Positions 11,010 through 22,929 are shown, numbered from the stretch's first letter. The stretch is 64,000 nucleotides of DNA from Ulota crispa (GCA_963920765.1 OY987247.1:3286001-3350000), one strand, 5' to 3'. The notes: generated by a model not told the origin, from the letters alone. A program made the numbers and translations.

Positions 11010-11399
11010 AGGTGGAAGCACCCATAATCGATAACTTAAGCGATTCTGCAGAAAACTACAAAGAGTTTAAGGCAAAAATTTATTATCCGATGTAGGAAGA
11101 TAAGAAATATTGGGATTGCAAATTTTTCATAATTTCGTTTGCAAAACTGAAATTACTATGAATTTTGGGAGTCAAAAAGTGTTCCACACCCATTGCCAAT
11201 GTCTAGATGTATGCAATTCTGATACTAGTCATACTAATTTCAGCTCATTACTTCCTACCTCACTTTGCATGACTTAAGTGGCCCCAATCTTGAAAAAGTC
11301 AGAACAACACATTCCAAAGCATTTATCCTTGCTCATGTTGGAAATAGCACCCCTTGCTAGTTGGGAATGGGACGTTATTAGCTATGGGTGCTTCCACCT
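11010..11399. mobile_element. TA-flanked mariner/Stowaway-like MITE in the MFAP1 intron, 390 bp
   Basis: The left end is AGGTGGAAGCACCCATA and the right end its inverse, TATGGGTGCTTCCACCT. The left flank is TA and the right flank GA (a mutated TA). The interior is homologous to the element at 13891-14290: both carry 'ctagttgggaat' and 'acttcctacct' blocks at equivalent positions. It begins 27 bp after the splice donor. Confidence 0.75.
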
Positions 11400-11594
11400 G
11401 AGTGTCGTAGATAAATCTAGGTTGCTTTTTCAGGGATGGTTTGTGCGTCATGGCTGCCTTGTGAGTGAGGATTTGTTGGTTTGCTAGAGACGGACAGTAA
11501 CAAGATTGTACTCTCTCTATCCCATTATAAAGCACCAAAAAACTTTTAAAAATTTCTTCATGAGGGATTATCTGTATTTTCAATATTTTTTTAG

Positions 11595-12112
11595 TGACAC
11601 ATGCAATTCAAAATAAGTAACTCATCTGCCAAAGTGTATGCAAATTCTCCATCTTTAACCCCTGAAGGGCTCTTGGGCTCTAGATATACGGTACCAAATA
11701 CGGTTGCAACCAATATTCAGAAGTTTGAATCAGTTGGAAATTAAGTGTTACAACCATACATATTGAAGGGTTATATGATGGTGGGTGCATAATTTTTGTT
11801 GGAAAGTCCTTAGAGCAACTCATATACATCTGTATATACGGCTGCAATGGGCTTTTGGGCCGTTCAGGGGTTAAAGCCACCAATTGAGCGGCCAAATTCC
11901 ATGCTAAAAATACCATATTTGTTCATAGTTTGTAAATGCTGCCAGCTCATTATTTTAGTCTTTTTGTACTAATGACACATGCGTTCTAGAATCAATATAC
12001 CATCTATCAAATGTATGCAAAATCTCTAGCTTTGATGTTGCCATTTGGGCCCCCAAATTCCATGCAAAAAGTACCATATTTGTACATGTTGCTAGCTCCT
12101 CATTATTGATGA
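11595..12112 (+). repeat. Direct repeat in the MFAP1 intron, one copy split by a TTAA element
   Basis: Copy 1 (about 11595-11932 without the insertion) and copy 2 (about 11970-12112) both run from TGACACATGC through 'gtatgcaaa…tctc' to CCAAATTCCATGC and 'accatatttgt'. Copy 1 holds the element at 11655-11874; copy 2 does not, so it shows the empty site. Confidence 0.75.
11655..11874. mobile_element. TTAA-bounded element, 220 bp
   Basis: The left end is TTAACCCCTGAAGGGC and the right end GGCCGTTCAGGGGTTAA. It sits in copy 1 of an intronic direct repeat, and the uninterrupted sister copy reads through with TTGATGTTGCC where this copy has TTAA, element, TTAA, then AGCCACC. This supports insertion into a TTAA target with duplication of the TTAA. 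Confidence 0.8.
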
Positions 12113-12913
12113 TTTAAAGATTAGTAGCAATAATGGTACCTCATATGGGCAAGGCCAAGCTTTTTAGGAGAGGAATGCTCTCTAATTGCTTAACTTGCCC
12201 CCATGAGATCATTGAACATGACAAACGCTTTCTCAACAATTGAAATTAGCAAAATGGAGCCTTTTAGTGGGACAAGAACTATGCCTAATTTGGAACTTTG
12301 TAGTGGGACAGAGGGAGTAACTGGAAATACACCGTGGCCGCTCGGCACAGAACTCCTAAATCTGTTACGTTCCAAATTCATGTGGGAAGAAGATATATAA
12401 TGTGCCGTCGAGACTGGGAGAGTCACGAAACCAAAACCTGTATTCGGGATCAGTCGATTGACGCAATGTTAAATTTGCCAACTAGAGCAGCCAGCTTGGT
12501 GACCGTTGTGTTGAAGAGAATTGGTTTTAGATATTAAATATCAGGATATACAGCTATTGATTGACACAGCAGTCTGCTGTCCAACTCCGTGATGTTGATA
12601 TTTGAAAGTCCCAAGTCTTTGTTGATGTGTTGGTTGTAAGTTGCAATTTATATTTCTTTTGCGTCAAAAAGATGTATCGATATTGAACCTTTGAGAGCCA
12701 GGATGGTTGTTACACATGGTTTGCTGTTGTCTCCTGTAGAACATATTATCTGAGCTGATTGCCTTTTTCAACTTACGAAGGTATGTTTCTTGGTGCAGGT
12801 GAACATACAATGATCCTCTGCGAGCGAAATACAATCAAAAGATGGCGGGCATGAACAGGCCAATTGCCGATCCAGCGGGCAACAAGAAACTTCAGGATTG
12901 GGAGAAGTCGTAG

Positions 12914-13890
12914 GAATTTTGTACAGAAACTAGAACTCACTCCTCTCTAGGATTTTGACATGGCGACCCCGAACCAACTTGTAAGTACCTGTATGATAAA
13001 AGTAGAAAATAGAACAAAGTTTTTTTTTATTTTCATCTTTTGGCTACGTCGGTCTCCTCTCTTTTTGATATTTCTTCCTCACTTCTTTCTTTTCATCGGT
13101 GTTGATGATTTACATGCATCATTTTTTGTTTTTCAAATCTGTGTCACCACATCAGCGAATGAGTTGTTTTGGGTCTGAATTCGACAGAATAGGCAGTTTA
13201 TATGGATCAACGGTAACGTTTTGACTAATGAATCATGCGTAGAGCGCCTCCGAGTTTCCACTTTGTTACTTGTTTTTGTGGAGATGAGTGGTCAGGTTCA
13301 GAACCTGCCGAAACAGGAGGTGTTGGTTCATCTCCTATTCTAGAAAGAACTGGGGTGTCCAAGATGCTTGGAATGTCTTTCTTCGACATACATCCTTACA
13401 TGTTCAGGTCGGGATTGAAAAGGTTGGTACTCCAGCCTACTGTGTTAAGCAGTCGTAGTCATTGGCAGGTTCAGTGAAAAGGTCGGGGCAGTCAACGCTG
13501 CTGTAAAGTTTTATGACGGACTGGTTCTTCATTAGCAAGCCAACCTCCAAACGATTGTTACCGATAGTTTGGGATTCTCTGATGCGTCTTAATGTGAGCA
13601 AATACTTCGCTGCGTTTGTTGACACCAGGAAAGAGAGCCGCACTCAGATATAATGGTATATTCAGTTCTCTTGGTAGGTCATTTCGTATCAATTCACGGA
13701 GTAAGCTTAATTAGAGGGTCGCTCTACCAGTATTTTCTGCATGATTGAATTAACACAAACGTTGTATGTACTTTTGATACAGTTGAAAACATGGGGAAGT
13801 TGTACTACCGTTGTACCAATCTGCTGCTATGGTATGATAATCCAAAACTTGCTTGTCTCTGAAAGTAGGCCCTGAGTTGGTAAACTGGTA
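12914..13890. other. MFAP1 downstream flank, no gene recognised
   Basis: The DNA is moderately GC-rich and may include the MFAP1 3' untranslated region. An open frame at 13235-13477 (plus) has no recognisable domain and no splice context I can support, so I do not call it. Confidence 0.4.
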
Positions 13891-14290
13891 AGGTAGAGGA
13901 GACCATACCCGATCATTTAAGCTCCTACAGGGATAGCACATTAGAGCAACAATGCGGCGCAAAATTTCCTTTGGTGGCTTCGAATAAAATATTATAACAC
14001 AATTTTTTTTAGAAATTTTCATGCAAAGTTGAATTTTATACAAATTTTGAAGTGCATAGAGTGTTTGGAACCCACTCCCAATCACTAAACTCTCGTGATC
14101 CCGATCATAGCCAAAACACTTCTTATTCACTACTTCCTACCTTCTTTTGAGACACACATCATGATTTCATTTGTCTTAATCTTAAAAAGGGAAAAAATTT
14201 GCATTCCAAGGCTTAGAAATAGGTTGGTTGGACCCAAAACACCCTAGTAGTTGGGAATAGAACCTTGGTTGGGAATGGGCGTCTCTACCT
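13891..14290. mobile_element. TA-flanked mariner/Stowaway-like MITE, 400 bp
   Basis: The ends are AGGTAGAGGAGACC and GGCGTCTCTACCT, flanked by TA on both sides. The interior matches the MFAP1-intron copy at 11010-11399. No coding capacity is seen. Confidence 0.75.
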
Positions 14291-14445
14291 TACTCAAGGA
14301 GTGTCCCATGTCCCATTTGTGCAATTCCCACCTTTGTGGGAGATGCAAGAGAGAAGCTTGATTGATTGGGGGGCAAAAAAAAAATGAAAGAAAGTCATGA
14401 GTATTTTTTGCAAAAACATTGGTGGGATTTTGGTTGAAAGTTGGG

Positions 14446-14835
14446 TTAACCCCTACACGCCCATGAGGACAATTATTGTCTTCTGGCCTGAAAAAAAATT
14501 CTATACAACAAAAAAAAATCATTTTTCACATGTTTTTTTTTCCAAAGTGACCGTAAACACATGATCCATCATAGAAGGCAAAACACCATATTATCAAGTA
14601 TGCTCATATTTTTAGGTAACCCAAATTGTGAGAAAATTCAAAATCATGGTGTTAGGTCCCAAGCTGCCCTTATCACAATTTTCATGAGGTCGGCATGCAC
14701 TATTGACTTTTGAAACTTTTAGAAGCAATGCTATTGGTGCCCATCAACCAAAACACTGTTGAAGCTACAGTATAAGTATTGTTGAACCTACAGTGTGGGT
14801 AGGCCACAGCCACCTAGCGGTCATTTAAGGGTTAA
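14446..14835. mobile_element. TTAA-bounded element, 390 bp
   Basis: The left end is TTAACCCCTACACGCCC and the right end GCGGTCATTTAAGGGTTAA. Only the outer 12-14 bases are well matched as inverted repeats, so the pairing is less certain than for the other copies. Confidence 0.5.
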
Positions 14836-16627
14836 GCAAAATAGTCAACTCAAACTTTTAGTAACATGTTACATATTTATGGCACCAAAACTTCCAAAAA
14901 ATGTTCTCATGTAAGGAAAATGCAAAGAATTGGGATGTGAGACTTTTGGCATTCAACCAATTGCATTTGGAAATCTCATTTGGATATGGTGTTATCCGGT
15001 TATGTACTAATAAGAGATAGTTCACACTACATCTTGAGGACCTTGATGTTTGAATTTGCAAGTGGACTTTGGCTTCTTGGTATTCAAATGTGTTTATGGA
15101 ACTTTTGATGAAATTGTTTAGGTACACTTTACAAATTACAATATAGGTTTACACACTACAACGTAAAGCTAATTTAGAGCTCAAGAAGGTCCTACCCTTG
15201 TATCTCGGTTCCTAATATTGTTCCTAAAAACTTTTTATTAGAAATTGAGGTTGAAATTTTAAAGACATATAGCTTCAACTCCAAGAATTGGATTCATGAA
15301 GATTAGAAGGCCAATTTGTTGCCTTGATATTGTTGTTAGATCTCATTGAAAAAATTCTATTTTTGATTGACAGTGATGATCATTTGGTTAAACACCATTC
15401 TAGGATAAAATTGAAATCTCAACAATTCCTCTTGGTTTCCTCTTTTCTTCATTCTCTCTCCATCTATATTTTCTAAGCTTGGAGTCATGACTTCAACATT
15501 CCTTGAGCCCTCAAGACAAAAGAAAAATGGCCCATTTTATTGTTGGAATAAGTTTTTAAGACTATTGCAAGGTCATTAGGACTAAAATTTGGATCAAATT
15601 GTTTTGATTACTTGTTCATCTCAGCCTTTTGTTACAATTTATGCACGTGTGTTAAATGATGCCCTCTTTTGTCTTGGCTCAAAATAGTGTCACGTAGCAT
15701 TATTCAAACATAGTCTAGCATAGACTAACTATAATTGCACCATAAACTAAATTTTTTGAAACAATGCCCTAGAGCACTAAGCTATAACATCAAAATTTGG
15801 TGTCTCAAACCCTTGTGGACACTCAAAGTTGGTGTCCCTAATGGACTTAGAGCACAAAGTTTGACACTCTAGCTTGATGCCTCAATACCTTTCTATTAAT
15901 GTACACATAACCTTATAACATAGTTTTGATCTAAAATATACATAAATATACAAACATGTGACTTCATCATAAATATTTATTTCTGCAAATTTTCCACTTT
16001 CTAAAATACATACGCAAATAAGGATTGTATCATACTTCACTAACAAATGATCATGACTATCAGAGAAATTTGCTTGGTTGTAGGTGACCATTCTTTATTC
16101 TCTCATCATTTGATGTTGAGTCATTAGAGCAAACTTTCATGGTCTCTATAAATTGAAAAATTTAAGAATGACAACAAATTTGCAATACAAATGTGTTTAT
16201 AGTTTCTAAGTTTTACTATTTTGGGACAAGCATGGAAGTTGTCCCTTAGTGGGGAAAGTGTTGCAATGTATTTGCATTTAACTAAACCAATCCCCCCAAT
16301 GTGGCTAAATTCACCAAAAATTATTTGAAATGAGTTTGTACCTATTACTTGACAAATGTTTCAAACCTTTGTGAATGCAAAATTTTACTAAGATAACTTT
16401 TGCAAGAGAAAATCAAAGTTTTCTCATGTAGAACTGTACTTTCTCTCAAGAAAAACAAAAAGTTCTACGTATTTTATAGGTGCATAAAAGTGCAAACATG
16501 GGTTTCTTGCACATGAGGAAACAGGGAAAGACAACAAGAAATTAGTTTTGAAACCTCTGTGCAAAATCAAGATTTTTCTCTTGCAAAGAAAGGAGGCGGA
16601 AAGAGAAAAACAAAAAATGATGAAAAA
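14836..16627. other. AT-rich DNA, nothing recognised
   Basis: I see no gene, clear terminal repeats or tandem array in this stretch. Confidence 0.5.
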
Positions 16628-17050
16628 TTAACCTTAAATGCCCAAGGCCTTTCTAAACTTCTTGGCATTTTCAAGAAAGTGAACAATCAACCAACCTTTT
16701 CATAAATCTCATTAAATTTTTTTCAACAACTTCCAAAATCTACTCATGCATTTTTTTTTAAATGGATTGCTAATGCGGATTTTTCTCCAAGCTCTAGTGT
16801 ATTTGAGGCTCATTTTCAAGATCTTCCAACACTAGAAAACTCAAGATTGCAGTGGACACCCTTGTACAAAATCTTGAGTAGAAAAATCATCAATATTCAT
16901 TTTTAAGTTAAATTTTTGATATTGAAAATAGACTTCAAAAAAAACATGTGTCCAAAAGAAAATACTAAAAATAGTGATTTGATAAGGTTTTATTAATCTT
17001 CAAAGATTTTTAAACACCCAAATTGGGTGCCTTGGGCATTTAGGGGTTAA
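16628..17050. mobile_element. TTAA-bounded element, AAATGCCC subfamily, 423 bp
   Basis: The left end is TTAACCTTAAATGCCCAAGG and the right end CCTTGGGCATTTAGGGGTTAA without its first base, an almost perfect 20-bp inverted repeat. The interior ('tctccaagctctagtgtatttgaggctc') recurs in the element at 58470-58809. The 329 bp that follow, up to 17379, hold nothing recognisable. Confidence 0.85.
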
Positions 17051-17379
17051 CTAAGCTTGGAATAGAACAGGCTTTGAATCTCCCAATCTTAAATTCTTTG
17101 CCACCACATTGATTTGCTTTGGATTTGGCTACACTATTGGTCTCAATTCTTTATTACAAAGCACCAAGTGTGTCTCAAGGTATGAGGCTTATAAACTGAC
17201 CTTTTACAGGGCTAAAACTGAATTTTGGAGACGTGAAATTTCTTGTTCAAAATATTTTCTTGAAAGACAAGAGGAATTGGCATCTAACTCAATTTGTTTC
17301 ATATTTTTTGGAGCTTTGTGGAATTAGTTATGAAATTTTGAAGTGGGAAGGCCACATGGCTCTAAAACCGCCCACCTCC

Positions 17380-18272
17380 TTAACTCCTAAAGGACCATTT
17401 GTCCCTTTGGGGGACAAATGGGATTTTGGGCACGATCATGCTACTTCAATTTATGATCAATTTTTGTTACTTTTTTTCTCCAAAGGTAGAGTTCTGCAAG
17501 AATTACGTGGGACAACACTTTTTACTAAATTTCAATTTATGGTTCAAAAGTTACAAGGGTAAACACATGAATTTTAGTTGGAGGGGCAGCTTGGGCATGC
17601 CATTTTTTGTTGACTTCTCCCAAAGGGAACCAATGAAGGCATGACCCCTCATTGGAATCTATCCAAAGCAATAGTGTATTAGATAAATACATTATTGTAT
17701 TTGGTAAATACAATATCCTTTGAATTGCAATAGCTACTAGAGATTTTGATTTTTTTCCAATTTTTTTTTTTTTAAATTGTCGATGAAGCTAAGTTCTTCC
17801 AATCCATGGCTTGAATTTTCATTTTCTTTAATATATCTTTAGAAAATTTGGTTGGCAAGATACCTTAGTGTAGTGTGAATTTCAAGCACATTTTTGCAAT
17901 GCAGGACCATGGAGGGTGTGTTCCATGTCTTGGCTGGTTATGAAAACTTGTAGAGATATACCTAACATGATTTAGAGCATGTTGGAGACATCTCTTCAGC
18001 ACCTATAGTGCAAAAAAATTCACCACATGTGGTCAAAGGCACTTGAAAATTTGGGCATGGGTAGAAAAAAATTTATGTACTTCCTTCAAATGATCATATC
18101 TCTCAATCCGTATGGTCAAATTCATGGTATGTTCTTGAATGAGTCTAATAAAAGATCCTACGGTTGGATTAAAAATTTTGGAAAAAAAAAATGTTTTTGA
18201 GATCAAATTTGCTAGAAATAGCAATTTTAAGTGTTTTTTGTGAAAAAATGTGCTTGGTCCTTTAGGGGTTAA
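17380..18272 (+). mobile_element. TTAA-bounded element, AAAGGACC subfamily, 893 bp
   Basis: The left end is TTAACTCCTAAAGGACCATT and the right end GGTCCTTTAGGGGTTAA. Next to the left end is a second short palindrome, TTTGTCCC/GGGGACAAA, which recurs in the copies at 28530, 32444 and 62712. The open frames inside (for example 17399-17644) are not conserved between copies, so I treat them as chance. Confidence 0.85.
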
Positions 18273-18667
18273 ATGTACAATGAGTGTACATTGTTGAAGG
18301 GCTATGAAAAACAACATGTACAAACATAGTACATTTAAGGAGGTAAGTGAATTTAGAACCCAAGTGCTTTTAGAACCTCCTACCTTAATCATGTACGGAG
18401 TTCAAAATTCTCCAATACAAAGCATTGGGTGTTGCACACCACCTGTTTGTTTGTCACTACAAACTTGAAATTCAAAATTTTGATTCCATTTTTCATTGAA
18501 ATATGTATTAGTTTGTACAATTTCCTTGTTTTGTCCTATGTTAACCCCTAAACATCTGAGCGTCCCTCTGTGGCCAATACACAAGGATTTTTGCGTATTC
18601 CAAGAGTTCCACCAACACGATTTGGCTGGGTTTTGGAGGAGTTTGTACTAGAACTATCCCTAACAGT

Positions 18668-19140
18668 TTGAGAGAGTTGAGGGTTGCTGGAGATCAGCCT
18701 GCATTGATCAAGAAGCGTTTGTATTGTTTTGCAGCTACGATGTATGTATCAGTGAGCGAGAGTGCTCACCCGGAGGATGATAGGGTAGCAAGAGTTCCAC
18801 GCTGGCAAAAGTTCCAAATTTTTGGCAGGGAGGATGTACTTCATGCGCTTGGCACGAAAAAGTGGCACAAAGAATTGTGAGAAAAAAATTGCGGAACAAT
18901 GATGATGGTTTGAAGGGGGTCTGCAAATGATATAATAGTTGAAGTTGGGTTACTACTTCGGACCAGGGGAAGACGAGGACAGCAACATGGTGGGCGGAGA
19001 AGTGCTAGCCAATGTGAAGGAGTGGATAGGGGGGTGATTCAACAAAGTGTGGCACAAGAAGAGTGGATTTCTCCCGGAATAGCTGCTGCACAAAGGAGTC
19101 TAATATTGTTGTACTCCAAAATGTAAACCACTCAGCGGTG
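18668..19140 (+). other. Decayed coding-like remnant, unidentified
   Basis: The stretch is GC-richer than its surroundings. One frame is open from 18668 to 18880 (with DDRVARVPRWQKFQIFGRED), and another from about 18951 reads YFGPGEDEDSNMVGGEVL, then VWHKKSGFLPE, stop, LLHKGV, stop, YCC. The second has a faint similarity in spacing to the GE…V and V-Y-F-D-N-F-F-T-S-P-E region of piggyBac-type transposases, but the key Asp is not there and stops interrupt it. I do not assign a family. Confidence 0.3.
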
Positions 19141-22100
19141 GCAACAAGGTGAGAAGCTTCTTGGGTTTAGGGTTTAGAACAACAGTGAGCGACCCAGTTC
19201 CATTATGTTTTATGATTTAGGTCTAGAACTTCCTCCTCATGCTTGACAACCTTGCTATATAGAAGGAGATCCAATTTTAGGCTCTTGAACGCAGATGAAT
19301 AAACCTGCGTGGGTCATGTTCATAATTGGCATGTTGTTTCATTTCTGTACGGATGAAGCATACCTATTTTTGTGTAATCTGATGCAATCTCCAGCTTTTT
19401 ATCACCTTCTAGCATGTTGAATATGCTTGCAAGATTCAATGAGCCAGAAATTATTCTTTTCAGGTGTATTAAGCAAAAAACAAATGCAAGGATTTGAAAT
19501 TTAATGCATTATAGAATTGCATATTGCTTGTGTTGTAACGAGCACAATAACTAGAAAAAAATTATGTGAAAAACTATTTCCAAGGAGCTATCTCTTCTGC
19601 ACGCTCTATTGTTCTTGACATTTGCAGAGCTAGGGTGAGAATGTAGATTTGATTTTAGTTTCTCCCTCTGAATGCATTTTGAAGCTTGGTGTGATTACAT
19701 AATGTACACTGGAGCTTAGCCAACTTTGTGGTTAAAGTTTTAGTGGTGTAAGGGAATTTTAATAAGGAGAGTTTCTATTTTTCTTGGACCTGTCAGCTTG
19801 TAGGGGCAAGACTAGTTACTATTTTGTTTCATTAGTAATAAATTAAGAGAGAGAGTATGAAAAAAATCACATCAGATCATCAAGCGTTGGGACCAATCTC
19901 TGAGATGAAGAGAACTAAAAGCTCATTATTTTGGTTTGTAACTTCAAACTCTCACCTCCCACCCCCATCCTATATTCTCAAATAAGGTGTACGGTATTTC
20001 TGGAAGATGGTGCAAACATGCCGTGGTGATGACAATGTTTTGTGCAAAGAATAGAGATCCACATGCACTAGTAGTAGTCCTTGTTGGTAGTAGTATGTTG
20101 TAGTGGAAGAACTATGAGTTCTATAAATTGTGAGCAAATTAGATATGCCTATGGTAATGATTTTATAGTAGCTATAGCTGCATACGTGATTGTAGCCCTA
20201 GTCATGAGGTTTATGTGGCTAGGCATCCGCATTCTTTGTTTAGGTTGGCTATCTTCTAATGAAGAATAATGTTATGACTTGCAAATTTTGCTTGGTAGCA
20301 GTACTGTTGTATCCATGGTTATTTCTCTTTACATTTTGGCAATCTAGCAATATATTGGTGATGAGTGTATAGTGCAACTTGAGTAGTAAAATCTTCTACT
20401 AAAAATGCATATGAATGCGTATGCATGTAAAAAATACAGATCCTTACCGGATCAACATTGACACCCCATTTGAGCTTGTTCTCGATGGATCAAGGCCACA
20501 CCATGAGCTTTCAAAATTTCTTTACGGAAGTGATGATTAGGTTCTGTTTGTTCAACCTTCACGAGCTGACCACCCTTGACTCATGTTGCTCCCTTGATTT
20601 ATGCTTCAGGGAACTCATGGAATTGATCATGTCAAAGTCTTTGAGCTGTTATTGCATTGCTTTGGGATTGTTTGTGCCCAGTACAACAGTTTGAATTGAG
20701 CTCATGTAGCAATAGTTAATTTCTTGACCCCCAGCTTATGGCTAACCTTGTATCCTTGAAAATTTGAAATGTATATAAAATTTATGCTCGTCTTGCAACG
20801 CACCTGCTTTTTTCCTACGTGGATTTGACAAAAAAAATAATACATGTGTTGAGCTACAAAAGAAACAATAACTCTTATAGAGGCTAAAGAAATACTTTAT
20901 TGAAAATGAAGAGAATTATAATTGTATCATGAAGACCTCTATGTCTATGATCCAAATGGCCTCTTGGAGGAGTATGAGCGTTTGAAATTTCTTTCATATG
21001 GTGCATGACACTTATAATCAACAACTCCCAATTCAAGTGGCTAGCCATAGGCTTTGTCAAAAAAAAAGTTATCAAAAATTTGAGTCCACCAAGATGAAGC
21101 TTAGGGTTTATCCCGCTGGGTGGTGGAATTACTTTTGAGCTAATGGGTAAATGTGTTGTGCCTTAGTATTTCTTGTTTGGCCAATAGTTGTTGGTTATAA
21201 GTGTCATGCACTATACTATGACCAACATCAAAATTGATGAGTCCATTCTTGAAAGACTATTCGTTTACGGCGACTCACAAGACTCCTGAGCACCAAATAC
21301 TATTGCTATCGATTCATGTACTTGTTGTATTTGCAAATTATAACTTCACAACCCTCCAAAATCAATGGAAATTGTTGAGGTTCCCATCAAGTGCGAATTG
21401 CCCCAAAAAATGATCTTTTCTTAGCTCTAGACCTACGGAGAGTATGTTGATGCGGATTCAAAAAGAATTTGCGGACATTGTGCTTTTGTTGTAAGCATCA
21501 TAGAATTGGAACACTGGGGCTCTACATTTGCCATGCCCATGCCTAGAAGGCCTCACAAATATTGATGCCATTGTGTGAGCGTTGCAATACCACATATGAT
21601 CGTAACTGAAAGCACATCACTTCCATGCCTGCCAAGTAGTGCAACATGCTTATTGTAGTGTCAGAGTTTTGTGAAAGTAAACAAATATGTATGAGTGAAA
21701 AATGTTTCATAGTGCAATAAAAATTGGTCTGCTCAGCAAGAGTCCAACGAATACAAACAAATGCATTGTCCAGTGGGTGGACGACAATATCAAGAGGTAC
21801 TTTGCAATCTTTGTGAGCTAATGCGATGTGGTATGGGAAGTTTAATTCTTCTCAAGGAAAGCAAATTCTCTGAGGTAATAAGAGAAGGACTTCAAAAATT
21901 TAGAGTCAACATGAACTGTCCTACACTATTGACAGCTTGTGGGCACTAGATCTAGAATGATAAACATTGAAGGTAACAGAATTGCTAGCAGGGTTGCTCA
22001 ATTCCAGTCCGAGAATCACCACAAGCATACCATTACATTTAGGTCAATTGCACCCAAGCCATTGTGACACTGCAGGTTTCATTGCTTACACAGGCAGCCA

Positions 22101-22426
22101 CAAAAGCAACCTCTTCAAGAGAGAAAAAAATGTGCCGCACCTACTCGACATTGCCAGCTACCATGGCTATGGAAACAACCGCAAGGCTGCAGGCATCTTG
22201 CACAAGACTTGCAGGTGCAATCGTTTACGAAGCTAAAACACTCGCCATCTCTCCAGTATGTCTACTTACCTGCCACCTTTTGCACCAGACTCACCATCTC
22301 CCGCGCTCTACCCGCCACCTCGCAACGTAACCCCCACAGGTGGCAGCCACCACCACCCTACGAAAATTGCGTACTTAGCTATCTTTTGAGTCACCCACTG
22401 TGCCCATATGCAATCGGATGCATCTA

Positions 22427-22738
22427 AGGTAGGAGCACCCATAAATGTCAAACTAAGGGTTTTGAACATGATGCCTATCAATAAACAACTAGCAAATTAT
22501 AGGATCCTATTAGGAACAGAAAAAAATGAGTTTGCACCTTCAAATGTATTATTTGGATACTGTAAGAATAAGTTATGAATTTTTAAAGAGCAAACTGCCA
22601 TTGCACCCATAACCACTTTTAAGAATTCATGTTTGTATGTTGTACATTCTTGTCATTACATCTATGTACTTCCACAAATTTTCCAAGATTTCAAAGTGAC
22701 GGTTATGGGGACACTGACACTTATAGGTGCTCCTACTT
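22427..22738. mobile_element. TA-flanked mariner/Stowaway-like MITE, 312 bp
   Basis: The left end is AGGTAGGAGCACCCATAA and the right end TTATAGGTGCTCCTACTT, flanked by TA on both sides. It is the third member of the family seen at 11010-11399 and 13891-14290. Confidence 0.8.
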
Positions 22739-22929
22739 TACAACTTTTGAAGTTCTTCAATCAATCTTTCCACAAACACCTACAACTAGGTCATAAGATC
22801 ACAAGCATTCCATCAGTACGGTTCGATTAGGGTTAGCCAACCACTTCCTCCCGCTAGCTCGCAATAAGCCACCGTAGAAGTACTCTACGGCACGGCTCAT
22901 ACGGAGCCCTGTGGACGTTTAGGCGTTAA

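Larger units (their letters stand above)
9799..12913 (+). pseudogene. MFAP1: MFAP1 spliceosome component, two in-frame stop codons
   Basis: MFAP1 is a nuclear protein of the spliceosomal B complex that works with PRP38. Exon 1 (9799-10982) begins MPVQMPAGVSIAAISVREKL and keeps KIGQTKVKRYWPGKAPEW, a Glu-rich middle, [34 protein letters not shown]-like [13 protein letters not shown] and KVMQVKHF. Exon 2 (12799-12913) encodes TYNDPLRAKYNQKMAGMNRP and ends DWEKS-TAG. The intron is GTATGT…TGCAG with matching phase, and total length, about 430 codons, is normal. Two lesions break it: TAA at 10333-10335, where the family has Lys in the …MVKPVFVPK block, and TGA at 12800-12802, exactly at the Trp of the plant motif NNPWTYNDP. 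Some normally constant residues have also changed (Trp to Cys in the …EAEEHEACK block). The intron rules out a simple retrocopy. I read it as a recently decayed duplicate; an assembly error is the alternative. Confidence 0.85.
18541..22929. mobile_element. Candidate large TTAA-bounded element, 4.4 kb
   Basis: The left end is TTAACCCCTAAACATCTGAG and the right end GTGGACGTTTAGGCGTTAA. The outer 13-14 bases are inverted matches with one mismatch, and both ends finish in TTAA. The span is far longer than the other copies and could be a relic of a coding element, or two unrelated ends. It contains a decayed coding-like stretch near the left end and a nested TA-flanked MITE at 22427-22738. The stretch from 19150 to 22426 holds nothing else I recognise. 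Confidence 0.4.

Noticed and set aside
10153..11025. 290-codon minus-strand open frame opposite MFAP1
   Set aside because: It is the antisense shadow of the Glu/Arg/Lys-rich MFAP1 exon, giving Leu/Phe-rich sequence with no domain.
4982..12802. Stop-codon reassignment (TAG/TAA read as an amino acid, as in some ulvophyte algae) to explain the in-frame stops
   Set aside because: All three stop codons, including TGA at a Trp position, occur as lesions, while MFAP1 still ends at a normally placed TAG and CNOT11 at a TGA. The CNOT11 frameshift and lost acceptor cannot be explained by a different code.
13235..13477. 80-codon plus-strand open frame downstream of MFAP1
   Set aside because: Unidentified and probably in the 3' flank. 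I found no splice or promoter support, so I did not call it a gene.
22801..22880. tRNA-like T-loop (GGTTCGATTAGG)
   Set aside because: No matching acceptor, D or anticodon stems could be folded around it.
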